A program made the position numbers and the translations under genes. The notes under the pieces were generated by a model. It saw only the letters and a list, made by a program, of their open reading frames with translations. It searched no databases and was not told the DNA's origin. 64,000 bases of DNA. Origin: Pseudomonas uvaldensis. GTDB lineage: Bacteria > Pseudomonadota > Gammaproteobacteria > Pseudomonadales > Pseudomonadaceae. The stretch's first letter is position 1. Each line of letters begins with the position of its first letter. Below, in pieces: positions 54,646 through 63,615 of this stretch. The stretch is taken from the NCBI RefSeq assembly GCF_021271205.1, contig NZ_JAIWKS010000002.1, positions 620,001-684,000 of the forward strand, written 5' to 3'.

Positions 54646-55023
54646 TCAGTCTTCGCCGATCTCCACCACATCACCATTGAGCCGCACCGGCCACACCCGC
54701 AAACGTTGCTCGGGATACTCCAGGCAATGGCCGTCTTCCAGGCGGAAATGCTGCTTGTACATCGGCGACGCAATCACCAGCTCACCCTTGATGCTGCCCA
54801 ACAGGCCGCGGCCGATAACGTTCGCGCCGGACTTGGGGTCGCGGTTATCGATCGCGTAGAGTGGCTTGTCGGCCTGTTCCGGCAGGTACAGCAGCGCGAC
54901 CTGGCTGCCGTCGTGCCAGGCGACCACGCCGGAGTTGGGCACCAGGTCCTGGCGGCTGCACAGGGCACGCCACTGCACCTGGGCTTCGGCAACGGGAATA
55001 CGAACGACGTTTGACTGGCTCAT
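54646..55023 (-). CDS. nirD: nitrite reductase [NAD(P)H] small subunit
   Basis: A 125-residue protein. ATG 55023 overlaps the nirB stop by one base (TGATG). Rieske-like fold without the cluster ligands: VQWRALCSRQDLVPNSGVVA, LYAIDNRDPKSGANVIGRGL, LLGSIKGELVIASPMYKQHF, RLEDGHCLEYPEQRLRVWPV. It partners NirB in assimilatory reduction of nitrite to ammonia in the cytoplasm. Confidence 0.95.
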   Translation of the reverse strand: MSQSNVVRIPVAEAQVQWRALCSRQDLVPNSGVVAWHDGSQVALLYLPEQADKPLYAIDNRDPKSGANVIGRGLLGSIKGELVIASPMYKQHFRLEDGHCLEYPEQRLRVWPVRLNGDVVEIGED

Positions 55024-57584
55024 CAGAGCACCTCCTCGGTAACGGGAATCAGGTGAAGTTCGCCAGCATGAGCCGGCCGGCGCTGGCCGCGTTCCCTGAC
55101 GAAATGAACATCCGGGTCGCCGCGACCGTCGTTGACGAAGGTGCGGAAACGCTTGAGTTTTTCCGGGTCCTTGAGGGCGTTGGCCCATTCGCATTCATAG
55201 CGGTCGACCACCAGTTGCATCTGGGCTTCGAGCTCGGTGCCCAGGCCCAGGCTGTCATGGATGATCACGTCCTTGAGGTAGTCCAGGCCGCCCTCCAGGC
55301 TTTCGCGCCAGACCGATGTACGTTGCAGCTTGTCGGCGGTGCGGATGTAGAACATCAGGAAACGGTCGATGTAGCGGATCAGGGTGGCGTCATCCAGGTC
55401 GGTGGCGAACAGCTCCGCGTGGCGGGGACGCATGCCGCCGTTACCGGCCACGTAAAGGTTCCAGCCCTTCTCGGTGGCGATCACGCCGACGTCCTTGCTC
55501 TGGGCCTCGGCGCACTCGCGGGTGCAACCGGATACGGCGAACTTGAGCTTGTGAGGCGAACGCAGGCCTTTGTAGCGATCTTCGATCGTCAGGGCCATCT
55601 GCACACTGTCTTGCACACCGTAGCGGCACCAGGTGCTGCCCACGCAGGATTTCACCGTCCGAGTGGATTTGCCGTAGGCATGACCGGTTTCGAAACCGGC
55701 CTCGATCAGCTCGGCCCAGATGTCCGGCAGCTGGTGCAACTGGGCGCCGAACAGGTCGATGCGCTGGCCACCGGTGATCTTGGTGTAGAGGTCGTATTTC
55801 TTGGCAACCACGCCGATAGCGATCAGCTTGTCGGCGGTAATTTCCCCTCCGGCAATGCGCGGCACCACCGAATAGGTGCCGTTTTTCTGCATGTTCGCCA
55901 TGAAGGTGTCGTTGGTGTCCTGCAACGGCACCAACGAAGGATCCATGATGGGCTGGTTCCAGCACGACGCCAGGATCGAGCCCACTGCCGGCTTGCACAG
56001 GTCGCAACCGGTATGCCCGCGACCGTGCTTGGCCAGCAATTCTTCGAAACTGATGATGCCCTCCACCCGCACCAGCGCGTACAGCTCCTGGCGGGTGTAG
56101 GCGAAGTGTTCGCACAGGCTCTTGTCGACGCTGACGCCCCGGGCGGTCAGTTCGTGTTCGAAGACCTGTTTGACCAAGGCAGCGCAGCCCCCGCAACCGG
56201 TGCCGGCCTTGGTGTCGCACTTCAATTGACCAAGGTCCGTGCAGCCGCCGTCGATGGCCGAACAGATCGAACCCTTGGTGACGTTGTGGCACGAGCAGAT
56301 AGTGGCGGATTCGGGCAACGCGGCCGGGCCCAGTGTCGGTGCGCCTGCGGACGACGGCAGGATCAGGCTCGCGGCGTCCTTGGGCAAGGCGATGCCGTTC
56401 TGCATGTATTGCAACAAGGTGTCGTAGTAGCTGTTGTCGCCCACCAACACCGCGCCGATCACCCGCTTGCCATCGGCGTCCACCACCAGTCGCCGATAAC
56501 TGGCACTGGTTTCGTCGATGAACTGGAAGCTGCGCGAGCCGGGGGTATTGCCGTGGGCATCGCCGATCGAGCCGACGTCCACGCCCAGCAGCTTGAGTTT
56601 GGTGGACATGTCGGCGCCGGTGAACGGCTCGCTGTTTTCGCCACACAACCGAGCGGCGACACTGCGGGCCATCTGGTAACCCGGCGCAACCAGACCGAAG
56701 ATGCTGCCATTCCACGCCGCGCATTCGCCGATGGCGTAGATGTCCTGGTCACTGCTCAGGCAATGGTCATCGATCACCACGCCACCCCGGGGACCGATTT
56801 GCAATTCACTCTGGCGAGCCAGGGCATCCTGGGCGCGGATACCGGCAGAGAACACGATCAGGTCGGTTTCCAGGAAATCATCGTCCCCGAAGTTCATCCG
56901 GTAGCGGTACTGCTCACCGGGGCTGATGGACTGCGTGCCCTTGGACAGGTGCACGCCGACGCCCAGCGACTCGATGCGGGCCTTGAGGGCCAGGCCGCCC
57001 TGCTCGTCCAGTTGCACCGGCATCAGCCGTGGCGCGAATTCCACCACATGGGCTTCCAGGCCCAGGGTCTTGAGGGCGTTGGCCGCTTCCAGGCCCAGCA
57101 GGCCACCCCCGACCACCACGCCACGGCGGGCATTGCTGGCGGCGGCACGGATGGCGTCGAGGTCTTCGAGGGTGCGGTAGACCAGGCAAGCATCGCCTTC
57201 GGCGCCCTGGATCGGTGGCACGAACGGATAGGAACCGGTGGCGAGCACCAGTTTGTCGTAACCGATGCGCTCGCCGGCGGTGACCACCTGGCGTGCCTGG
57301 CGGTCGATTTCCAGCACCGGTACGCCCAGGTGCAGCGTAACGCCGGGGGTCTGATACAACGAAGCTTCGCCGAGGGCCAGGGACTCCGCATCACGGCCGG
57401 AGAAATACTCGGACAGGTGCACGCGGTCATAGGCGCGCATCGGCTCTTCGCTGAACACATGCAAGCGGTACTGGTTGAGGGCACCGCGTTCGATCAGTTG
57501 TTCGACGCAGTGATGGCCGACCATGCCATTGCCGATCACGATCAGCGTTTGCAGCTTGTTCAGGGAAGCGACGTTGGAATTCAT
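55023..57584 (-). CDS. nirB: nitrite reductase [NAD(P)H] large subunit
   Basis: An 853-residue protein from ATG 57584 (E. coli NirB is about 847). FAD domain LIVIGNGMVGHHCVEQLIER; NAD domain ARRGVVVGGGLLGLEAANAL; BFD-type [2Fe-2S] with CSCHNVTKGSICSAI and GTGCGGCAALVKQVFEHEL; sulfite/nitrite reductase domain with WCRYGVQDSVQMAL and SGCTRECAEAQSKDVGVIAT giving the Cys ligands of the 4Fe-4S/siroheme. It reduces nitrite to ammonium with NAD(P)H. It is expressed from a sigma-54-type promoter through a structured leader. Confidence 0.96.
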   Translation of the reverse strand: MNSNVASLNKLQTLIVIGNGMVGHHCVEQLIERGALNQYRLHVFSEEPMRAYDRVHLSEYFSGRDAESLALGEASLYQTPGVTLHLGVPVLEIDRQARQVVTAGERIGYDKLVLATGSYPFVPPIQGAEGDACLVYRTLEDLDAIRAAASNARRGVVVGGGLLGLEAANALKTLGLEAHVVEFAPRLMPVQLDEQGGLALKARIESLGVGVHLSKGTQSISPGEQYRYRMNFGDDDFLETDLIVFSAGIRAQDALARQSELQIGPRGGVVIDDHCLSSDQDIYAIGECAAWNGSIFGLVAPGYQMARSVAARLCGENSEPFTGADMSTKLKLLGVDVGSIGDAHGNTPGSRSFQFIDETSASYRRLVVDADGKRVIGAVLVGDNSYYDTLLQYMQNGIALPKDAASLILPSSAGAPTLGPAALPESATICSCHNVTKGSICSAIDGGCTDLGQLKCDTKAGTGCGGCAALVKQVFEHELTARGVSVDKSLCEHFAYTRQELYALVRVEGIISFEELLAKHGRGHTGCDLCKPAVGSILASCWNQPIMDPSLVPLQDTNDTFMANMQKNGTYSVVPRIAGGEITADKLIAIGVVAKKYDLYTKITGGQRIDLFGAQLHQLPDIWAELIEAGFETGHAYGKSTRTVKSCVGSTWCRYGVQDSVQMALTIEDRYKGLRSPHKLKFAVSGCTRECAEAQSKDVGVIATEKGWNLYVAGNGGMRPRHAELFATDLDDATLIRYIDRFLMFYIRTADKLQRTSVWRESLEGGLDYLKDVIIHDSLGLGTELEAQMQLVVDRYECEWANALKDPEKLKRFRTFVNDGRGDPDVHFVRERGQRRPAHAGELHLIPVTEEVL

Positions 57585-57624
57585 ATAAAGCACCCGACAA
57601 AAGCCCATCACGGTTTTTGGAAGC

Positions 57625-57787
57625 AAAAAAAAGACGCCTGAAACCTTGCGGTTCCAGGCGTCTTTGCCTGTTCTGTGCGGTATCGGCCCGGCGACTGCGC
57701 CTCGACCTACCGTTATTTCCCCGACCTGCTGGCATTCGATCTTCGTTGACCGACGGGGCTGCCCACTCGATTGCGTTCGCGGTGGGC
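57625..57787 (-). promoter_or_regulatory. nirB leader with two hairpins and an intrinsic terminator (antitermination leader)
   Basis: Read toward nirB: a hairpin GCCCAC/GTGGGC (57787-57761), a second CCCCG/CGGGG (57758-57719), then a terminator with an 11-bp stem AAAGACGCCTG/CAGGCGTCTTT (57665-57630) and eight U (57632-57625), ending 41 bases before nirB. No gene ends upstream on this strand, so the terminator belongs to the leader. In P. aeruginosa and Azotobacter such leaders are controlled by the ANTAR protein NasT; the same is inferred here. Confidence 0.75.
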
Positions 57788-57800
57788 CTGGTCACCCTCT

Positions 57801-57817
57801 TGCAGCGAGCGTGCCAA
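57801..57817 (-). promoter_or_regulatory. sigma-54 promoter of nirBD
   Basis: On the minus strand TTGGCACGCTCGCTGCA fits the -24/-12 consensus TGGCAC-N5-TTGC, with GG and GC separated by the required 12 bases (-24 element at 57811-57816). It predicts a start near 57790 and a leader of about 205 nt. This is in keeping with NtrC control of nitrate/nitrite assimilation; no strong NtrC enhancer was found by eye. Confidence 0.75.
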
Positions 57818-58128
57818 ACCTTACGTGCAACGCCTCGGTCATGCCCAGAGTGCCCAGCCGCCCCTTGTGGAATCGGGTCCTGCAGCGTACCTGTCGCCTT
57901 GGTGAGCCATGGCCAGGACCTGCGCCGCCACCGCCGACGCCTGCCTTCCCATGGTGCGAATCCTCACCTGCGGCTTCATAAAAGTGCAGCTATCCCTGCC
58001 TGGGCAAAAAATGCTGAACCATCGCCAACACGGATTTTCACAATAGACAGGAGCCGGCCACGGCACTGCCCAGACCCAGCGCAGCCGCCAGGCCAGGTTA
58101 CTGTCCAACCCGAAAGAGGAGATCAACG

Positions 58129-58542
58129 ATGAAAGTCAATGAAATCATGAGTCGGGAAATTCGCACGGTTTCACCTGATACACCGCTGCGCGAGATCGCG
58201 CTGATCATGCGCCAGGCCGACATCGGCGCGCTGATCATCAACCAGGACGACCGCATGGCCGGGATGATCACCGACCGCGACCTGGTGATTCGCGCCATGG
58301 CCGACGGCATGGACCTGAACACCCCGGTCAGCCGGATCATGAGCGACGAGGTGCGCTACTGCTTCGAAGACGAAGAAGTCGACCATGTCGCCAAGAACAT
58401 GGCCCAGCTGGAAAAACGTCGCCTGCCGGTAGTAAACCGCGACAAGCGGCTGGTGGGCATGGTGTCGCTGGCCAACGTCGCCAGCTGCAACGCCGACAAG
58501 CTCAGTGCCAACCTGCTGCGGGGCGTGGCGCGGCCTCACTGA
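58129..58542 (+). CDS. two-CBS-domain protein divergent from nirBD
   Basis: A 137-residue protein, AGAGGAG before ATG 58129. Bateman pair: IMSREIRTVSPDTPLREIAL, ADIGALIINQDDRMAGMITD and RDLVIRAMADGMD; then IMSDEVRYCFEDEEVDHVAK, RRLPVVNRDKRLVGMVSLAN. This type is common beside stress or anaerobic genes in pseudomonads. It is only distantly similar to the other CBS gene at 54.2 kb. Ligand binding (AMP/ATP/NADH) is probable. Confidence 0.93.
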   Translation: MKVNEIMSREIRTVSPDTPLREIALIMRQADIGALIINQDDRMAGMITDRDLVIRAMADGMDLNTPVSRIMSDEVRYCFEDEEVDHVAKNMAQLEKRRLPVVNRDKRLVGMVSLANVASCNADKLSANLLRGVARPH

Positions 58543-58592
58543 TGCTACCGCACCGGCCATCGGGTAGAGATCATTGAATTGGAAGAAACGCA

Positions 58593-59576
58593 ATGGATGA
58601 GCGAAACCCGCCGGTGGTGGTGATCTGCGGCGGCAGCGCCGGTGTCGGTCGCGCGACGGCCCACCGGTTCGCCGCCGCCGGTTATCGGGTCGGCCTGCTG
58701 GCCCGGGGCGCCCAAGCCCTGGCCGACACCGAAGATGAACTGCAGCAGCGCGGCACGCGGACCCTGGGCATCGGCGTCGACGTGGCCGACGCCGCGGCCG
58801 TGCTCGAAGCGGCGCGACGCATCGAGCACGAGCTGGGCCCGGTGCAGGTCTGGATCAACTGCGCCATGACCACGGTGTTTTCCCCTGTCCGTCAACTCAG
58901 CGCCGAGGAAATCCAGCGGGTGACGTCGGTGACCTACCTGGGCACCGTCCACGGTACGATGGCGGCACTGGCGCTCATGGAGCCGCGTGATCGCGGGGTG
59001 ATCATCCAGGTCGGCTCGGCACTGGCCTACCGCGCCATTCCGTTGCAGGCGGCCTATTGCGGGGCCAAGTTCGCCGTCCGCGGGTTTACCGACTCACTGC
59101 GCTGCGAACTGCTTCATGCCCGCAGCGGTATCCGCGTCTGCATGGTCCAGCTACCCGCCATCAATACCCCGCAGTTCGATTGGGCACGCAATAAACTCGA
59201 CAAGCGCCCGCAACCGGTTCCGCCCATCCACGATCCCGACGTCGCCGCCCGGGCGATCCTCAGCGTGGTACGACGCACGCCCAGGGAACTGTGGTTGGGC
59301 GCGGCGTCGGTGAAGGCCATTGTCGGCACTTGCCTGATGCCCGGCCTGCTCGACCGCCTGCTTGCCCGCAGCGCCTGGTCCGGCCAGATGACCCGGGAAG
59401 ACGACGACGGGCAACGGCCGGACAATCTGTTCGAGTCGCAGCAATCGCTGCACCGGATCCAGGGCCGGTTCAGCGGGCAATCACGGGCAGACGCACTGGC
59501 CTTGAGCTCCACCCAGGTGTCCGCATTGCTACTGGCGGTCGTCGGTCTCCTGGCGGTCACCCTGCTGCTGTTCTGA
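58593..59576 (+). CDS. short-chain dehydrogenase with C-terminal membrane anchor
   Basis: A 327-residue protein, GGAAG before ATG 58593. SDR motifs: VICGGSAGVGRATAHRFAAA, DVADAAA, INCAMT (N-A segment), QVGSALAYRAIPLQAAYCGA with Y-C-G-A-K catalytic pair, and a PAINTPQFDW region. After the enzyme domain (about 255 residues) a linker leads to a terminal hydrophobic helix of about 18 residues (LLLAVVGLLAVTLLLF), a tail anchor. It overlaps the convergent GH13 gene by 48 bases at the 3' ends. The substrate is unknown. Confidence 0.9.
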   Translation: MDERNPPVVVICGGSAGVGRATAHRFAAAGYRVGLLARGAQALADTEDELQQRGTRTLGIGVDVADAAAVLEAARRIEHELGPVQVWINCAMTTVFSPVRQLSAEEIQRVTSVTYLGTVHGTMAALALMEPRDRGVIIQVGSALAYRAIPLQAAYCGAKFAVRGFTDSLRCELLHARSGIRVCMVQLPAINTPQFDWARNKLDKRPQPVPPIHDPDVAARAILSVVRRTPRELWLGAASVKAIVGTCLMPGLLDRLLARSAWSGQMTREDDDGQRPDNLFESQQSLHRIQGRFSGQSRADALALSSTQVSALLLAVVGLLAVTLLLF

Positions 59577-61169
59577 ACCTGCGTAGCGAAACCAGCGATA
59601 ACCATAGCCATAAAGATTCATGCTGGCACCCTCGGGCGCGGGATATGGGCTGTCTGAAACGATTTCCTCGAAGCCCTCCAGGTCCGTCTGCAACCGTACC
59701 TCGACAGTCTCTGGGCCGAGATTGGCCAGCATCACCGAAGTGGCCTGGCCGACATGGGCAATGGCGAACACGGCGCGATGGTCTGCCGTCAACAACTGCG
59801 CCTCGCCGTTCCCCACTTCCGACAGCCCTGAGCGAGCCCATAGCAGGCGACGTGTGCGAGCCAGCAGCGACTCGGGGTCCTCCTGCTGCCGTGCGACGTT
59901 CAGGTGCGTATAGGCGAACGGCCCGTGTTCGATCAAAGCAGCAGCCAAATGATGGGCCGAGGAAAATCCCGCGTTGGCTTCGGCGTTCCATTGCATGGGA
60001 GTGCGCACCGAAAGCCGCTCTGGGCGCGACAAGTCATCGCCCATGCCGATCTCCTCGCCATAGCGCACGATTGGCGTACCGGGAAGCGACAACAATAGCG
60101 ACTGGGCCAGTGCCTGGCGGCGCACGTCACCTTCGAGCATGGGGGCCAGGCGCCGGCGAATCCCGCGCCCATACACGCGCATGTCCGGCTCCGGCGCGAA
60201 GGCCTGCATCACTTCCTCACGCTCCTCTTCGCTCAGACGCTCCAGGTCCAGCTCGTCGTGATTGCGCAACCACACCGCGTAATGGGCGCCGTCCGGCGGG
60301 GCGGGGCGGCGGGCAATGGCGCGTTGCAACGGTTGCGCCTCGCCCCGGGCAAGCGCCAGGAAAATATGGTTGTTGACCCAGAAATCCAGCACCAGCCCCA
60401 GACGATCCCCCGCTCCGAAGTAGTGGCTGTAACGTTCTGGCTCGACATCCACCTCCCCCATCAAGATCCCTTCGGGGTTGATACGGGTCATGCATCTGTA
60501 AAGCCTTTCGAGCAGCCAGACCCCCTGCTCCTCATCACCGCCGCCGGCCTGTTCCACCAGGTGCGAAGCGGCATCCAGGCGAAAACCGGCGATCCCCAGC
60601 TCCAGCCAGTGGACCATGATCCGTTCGATGGCCTCGACAACTCGCGGGTTGGCAAGGTTGAGGTCCGGCTCATGCCGATAGAACAGGTGGCGATAATACT
60701 GTCCGGCCTCTTCGTCCCACTGCCAGATGCTGTCCTCCACCGAGGGAAAGATCGGCTGGTTGCCATCGTCCACGGGGGTATCGGACCACAGGTAATAATC
60801 GCGATAGACACTGTTTCTATCGCGCCGCGCGCGCTGGAACCAGGGATGCTGGTCGGAAGTGTGCTGCACCACCAACTCGAGGATCACCCGTATGCCGCGC
60901 TCCCCGGCCTTGACGATCAACTGGCGCAAGTCCTCTTCGCTGCCGAAACGAGGGTCCAGCGCCAGGAAGTCGCTGACATCGTAGCCTGCATCCTTGAATG
61001 GCGAGCGGTACAGCGGCATCAGCCAGAGCGCGCCTACCCCCAGTGCCTGCAGATAATCGAGCTGGCGGATGATGCCCTTGAGGTCGCCCCGGCCATCACC
61101 ATTGCTGTCGTAGAACAAGGAAGGATCGATCTGGTAGATCAAGGTGTTGCGGTGCCAATTGGCTTTCAT
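59529..61169 (-). CDS. GH13 alpha-amylase-family enzyme, trehalose synthase-like
   Basis: A 546-residue protein from ATG 61169 with GAGGAG upstream. The four GH13 regions are present: ELVVQHTSDQHPWF (I), GFRLDAASH (II, nucleophile Asp), ILMGEVDVE (III, acid/base Glu) and LRNHDELD (IV, Asp). The opening NTLIYQIDPSLFYDSNGDGR and PLYRSPFKDAGYDVSDFLAL resemble TreS/oligo-glucosidases; IWQWDEEAGQYYRHLFYRHE is typical of TreS. It lacks a kinase fusion. It could interconvert maltose and trehalose. It forms an operon with the alpha-glucosidase gene 10 bp upstream. Confidence 0.87.
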   Translation of the reverse strand: MKANWHRNTLIYQIDPSLFYDSNGDGRGDLKGIIRQLDYLQALGVGALWLMPLYRSPFKDAGYDVSDFLALDPRFGSEEDLRQLIVKAGERGIRVILELVVQHTSDQHPWFQRARRDRNSVYRDYYLWSDTPVDDGNQPIFPSVEDSIWQWDEEAGQYYRHLFYRHEPDLNLANPRVVEAIERIMVHWLELGIAGFRLDAASHLVEQAGGGDEEQGVWLLERLYRCMTRINPEGILMGEVDVEPERYSHYFGAGDRLGLVLDFWVNNHIFLALARGEAQPLQRAIARRPAPPDGAHYAVWLRNHDELDLERLSEEEREEVMQAFAPEPDMRVYGRGIRRRLAPMLEGDVRRQALAQSLLLSLPGTPIVRYGEEIGMGDDLSRPERLSVRTPMQWNAEANAGFSSAHHLAAALIEHGPFAYTHLNVARQQEDPESLLARTRRLLWARSGLSEVGNGEAQLLTADHRAVFAIAHVGQATSVMLANLGPETVEVRLQTDLEGFEEIVSDSPYPAPEGASMNLYGYGYRWFRYAGSEQQQGDRQETDDRQ

Positions 61170-61179
61170 TGCAGACTCC

Positions 61180-62703
61180 TCAACGGCACAGGATCAGCGC
61201 CTGCTCAGGGTTCAATCGACCGCTGAACGGCTGGCCTTCGCCCTGCCCGTCGCTGGCGATTTCCACTCGCCAGGGGGTGGCCAGGGGAAAGGCGTGTTCA
61301 CTGTCGGCGAAATTGATGCACACCAACCTTTCATCAGCCTCGTGATGGCGCCGGTAGGCCAGGACCTGTGGATGCGACGGCAGCTCTTCCCAGTCCCCCA
61401 GGCACAAGGCCGTGCTGCGCCTGCGACAAGCCAGGAGCCGTCGGTACAGCGCCAGGGTGGAATCGGCGGCGCTCTCCTGGGCCTGTACTGACAGCACGTC
61501 GGCATCCGCGGCAAAGGGCAGCCAAGGCGTCGGTCCCCAGCCATGGGGTGCCTGGACGGTCCATGGCAATGGCGCCCGGCTGCCGTCCCTCCCGCCAGGG
61601 TCGACGCGCGTCCGGGCGGTAACGACGGTATCCTCCAGGCCCAGTTCCTCGCCCTGGTAGATGAAGGGCGTGCCGCGCAAGGTCAACAACATCACGGCGG
61701 CCGCACGGGCACGGCGCAGGGAGCCGCCATAGCGGCTGCGATGACGGCTGTTGTCGTGATTGGACAGCACCCAGGTCGGCCAAGCCTGCAACGGTCCGAG
61801 GTCGGCTTCCACCTCGCGTATGCACATGCGCAACACCACCGGATCCCAGGGGGCGTCCAAAGGCGGAAAATTGAAGGACATGTGCAATTCGTCGCTGGCG
61901 CCGTAATAGGCAGCTACCTGGGCGGTGGAACGAATATTCACCTCACCGATCAGCACCCGGTCGCCAGGGTAGCTATCCACCAGCCGGCGCAGGCCGCGCA
62001 ATACTTCATGGCTGTAGGGCTGGTCGTTGATCTTGACCATGGATTCACCCGCCAGGCAACGCGGATCGTCGGCGAAACTCGGGTCCTTGCCCACGCAATG
62101 CACCACATCGATGCGAAACCCGTCCACCCCGCGCTTCAACCAGAAATGCAGCACCTGGTGCATGGCGGCCACAACCTCTGGGTTATGCCAGTTGAGATCG
62201 GGTTGCTGGGGCAGGAAAAAATGCAGGTAATACTGCTGGCTGGTTTCGTCCCAGGTCCAGGCACTGCCACCATCGATGGAGGCGCGCCAGTTGTTGGGCT
62301 GGTCACGCCAGATGTACCAGTCGCGCTTGGGGTTGTCGCGGCTGGACCGGGACTCGATGAACCATGGGTGCTGGTCGGAGGTGTGGTTGGGCACGAAATC
62401 GAGCAGCACCTTCAGGCCGCGCTCGTGAGCCTGGGCAATCAACTCGTCCAGATCCGCGAGAGTACCGAACAGCGGGTCGACGTCGGTGTAGTCGCAGATG
62501 TCATAGCCGGCATCGCACATGGGCGAACGAAAGACCGGCGACAGCCACAAGGCGTCCACACCCAGGTGTTGCAGATGGTCCAGCCGCGCTGTCAGGCCCG
62601 GTAGGTCTCCCATGCCATCGCCGTTGGCATCGGCAAACGAGCGGGGATATACCTGATAGATCACGGCGCTCTTCCACCAGGGCGAAGGGAAGGAGTTGGG
62701 CAT
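61180..62703 (-). CDS. GH13 alpha-glucosidase
   Basis: A 507-residue protein. ATG 62703 has AGAGGAGG before it; the extended frame is rejected. GH13 regions: DFVPNHTSDQHPWF, GFRIDVVHC, LIGEVNI, LSNHDNSR. The N-terminus AVIYQVYPRSFADANGDGMG then DLPGLTARLDHLQHLG is the oligo-1,6-/alpha-glucosidase signature. It hydrolyses terminal alpha-glucosides such as maltose or sucrose isomers. It is first in a two-gene operon. The upstream TetR gene may be unrelated. Confidence 0.9.
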   Translation of the reverse strand: MPNSFPSPWWKSAVIYQVYPRSFADANGDGMGDLPGLTARLDHLQHLGVDALWLSPVFRSPMCDAGYDICDYTDVDPLFGTLADLDELIAQAHERGLKVLLDFVPNHTSDQHPWFIESRSSRDNPKRDWYIWRDQPNNWRASIDGGSAWTWDETSQQYYLHFFLPQQPDLNWHNPEVVAAMHQVLHFWLKRGVDGFRIDVVHCVGKDPSFADDPRCLAGESMVKINDQPYSHEVLRGLRRLVDSYPGDRVLIGEVNIRSTAQVAAYYGASDELHMSFNFPPLDAPWDPVVLRMCIREVEADLGPLQAWPTWVLSNHDNSRHRSRYGGSLRRARAAAVMLLTLRGTPFIYQGEELGLEDTVVTARTRVDPGGRDGSRAPLPWTVQAPHGWGPTPWLPFAADADVLSVQAQESAADSTLALYRRLLACRRRSTALCLGDWEELPSHPQVLAYRRHHEADERLVCINFADSEHAFPLATPWRVEIASDGQGEGQPFSGRLNPEQALILCR

Positions 62704-62856
62704 GTCGCCTCCTCTGGTCGCGGTGTCGGATGGGCAAGACCGCAGCCCCGCCAGGTGTCCCGTGTTGGACATAATTAAGAACCGGGAAACGCGCTCGGGG
62801 TTCGTTTTTTCTGGCTCGCGCCCAAGTCTTTGCGCGGTGGATCCGGAAGCAAGCCT

Positions 62857-62886
62857 GTGGGAGCAAGGCTTGCCCGCGATAGCGGT
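62857..62886 (+). repeat. single REP sequence
   Basis: GTGGGAGCAAGGCTTGCCCG followed by CGATAGCG is a full REP of the same class as the three REPINs, without an inverted partner nearby. It lies immediately downstream of the TetR stop (62890) on the minus strand. Confidence 0.85.
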
Positions 62887-62889
62887 GGG

Positions 62890-63516
62890 TCAGGCGACCG
62901 GAATGTCGATGGTTCGTTCAACCATCGCGACAATATTCAGCAACAGCTCTTCCTTGGCCTCGTCCGTGCTGATGTCCCCACTGGCTGCTGCGTCGGACAA
63001 TGCTTCGGCGGCGCCGAGCATCGCCCGCAATCCCGCTTGGCCGATGCCCCTGGGGCCAGCGAACGGCTCCAGTACGGCACGGCATTTATCCAGGAAAATC
63101 GCCTCATATTCGCGCTTGATGCGCTCTAGCTCCGGTGAACTGTCCAGCGCAGCGATGACCCCCGGAATCTCCCGCCCCTGTTGCTGCACGCAATCGACAT
63201 AGGACGAAGCAATGACCGCGGCCCGCCCCTGCAGGGTGGCTTCGCTCGCCTCCAGGGCGACGTCCATGAGCGCCGTCTGGCGCGCATCGTAATCCTGGTA
63301 AAGCGCCGCCAGCAGCCCCGGTCGGGTAAGGAAATGGTCATACACGATGGGCTTGGTCACCCCCGCCTGTTCAGCGAGCCGCGCCAGGGTCAAGGCTTCG
63401 CTGCCCTCCTCCCGTACCAATCGCCAGGCGACGTCCAGCAGTTGCCTTTGCCGGTCCTCCCTGGAGAGACGACGACGAGGGGGAACGGAAGATGGATTTT
63501 GCTCATGACTTGACAT
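62890..63516 (-). CDS. TetR family regulator
   Basis: A 208-residue protein from ATG 63516. N-terminal HTH: LLDVAWRLVREEGSEALTLA then RLAEQAGVTKPIVYDHFLTR, a standard TetR DNA-binding domain. The all-helical C-terminal domain ends AVAMVERTIDIP-like. It is divergent from a quinone-reductase-like gene across a 99-bp region full of repeated GTAACTTAC units. It probably represses itself and that gene. Confidence 0.92.
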   Translation of the reverse strand: MSSHEQNPSSVPPRRRLSREDRQRQLLDVAWRLVREEGSEALTLARLAEQAGVTKPIVYDHFLTRPGLLAALYQDYDARQTALMDVALEASEATLQGRAAVIASSYVDCVQQQGREIPGVIAALDSSPELERIKREYEAIFLDKCRAVLEPFAGPRGIGQAGLRAMLGAAEALSDAAASGDISTDEAKEELLLNIVAMVERTIDIPVA

Positions 63517-63532
63517 GCTTACTTTACCAACC

Positions 63533-63569
63533 GTAACTTACTAATAGTAACTTACCAAACGTAACTTAA
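63533..63569. promoter_or_regulatory. repeated GTAACTTAC operator units between TetR and oxidoreductase genes
   Basis: GTAACTTAC at 63533 and 63547, and GTAACTTAA at 63561, recur at an exact 14-bp period. The overlap of adjacent units also makes the palindrome TTACTAATAGTAA (63537-63549). The cluster begins 17 bp from the TetR start and 47 bp from the oxidoreductase start, as expected for a TetR operator with cooperative binding. Confidence 0.75.
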
Positions 63570-63615
63570 CCCCAGCATACCGCTTTGCGGTTTGCGTGAC
63601 AGCAGGAGTTTCGCC

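Larger units (their letters stand above)
57585..58128. other. 544-bp intergenic region between nirB and CBS gene
   Basis: No gene was found. The nirB half holds the leader, terminator and sigma-54 promoter. The remaining part (57818-58128) holds the likely upstream activator region and the promoter of the rightward CBS gene, whose ribosome site AGAGGAG is near 58115. Open frames here are short and without protein-like composition. Confidence 0.7.

Noticed and set aside
54861..57641. 926-codon plus-strand open frame opposite nirB
   Set aside because: Composition is typical of an antisense shadow in high-GC DNA (Ala/Gly/Val/His-rich, no motif) and nirB is certain on the other strand.
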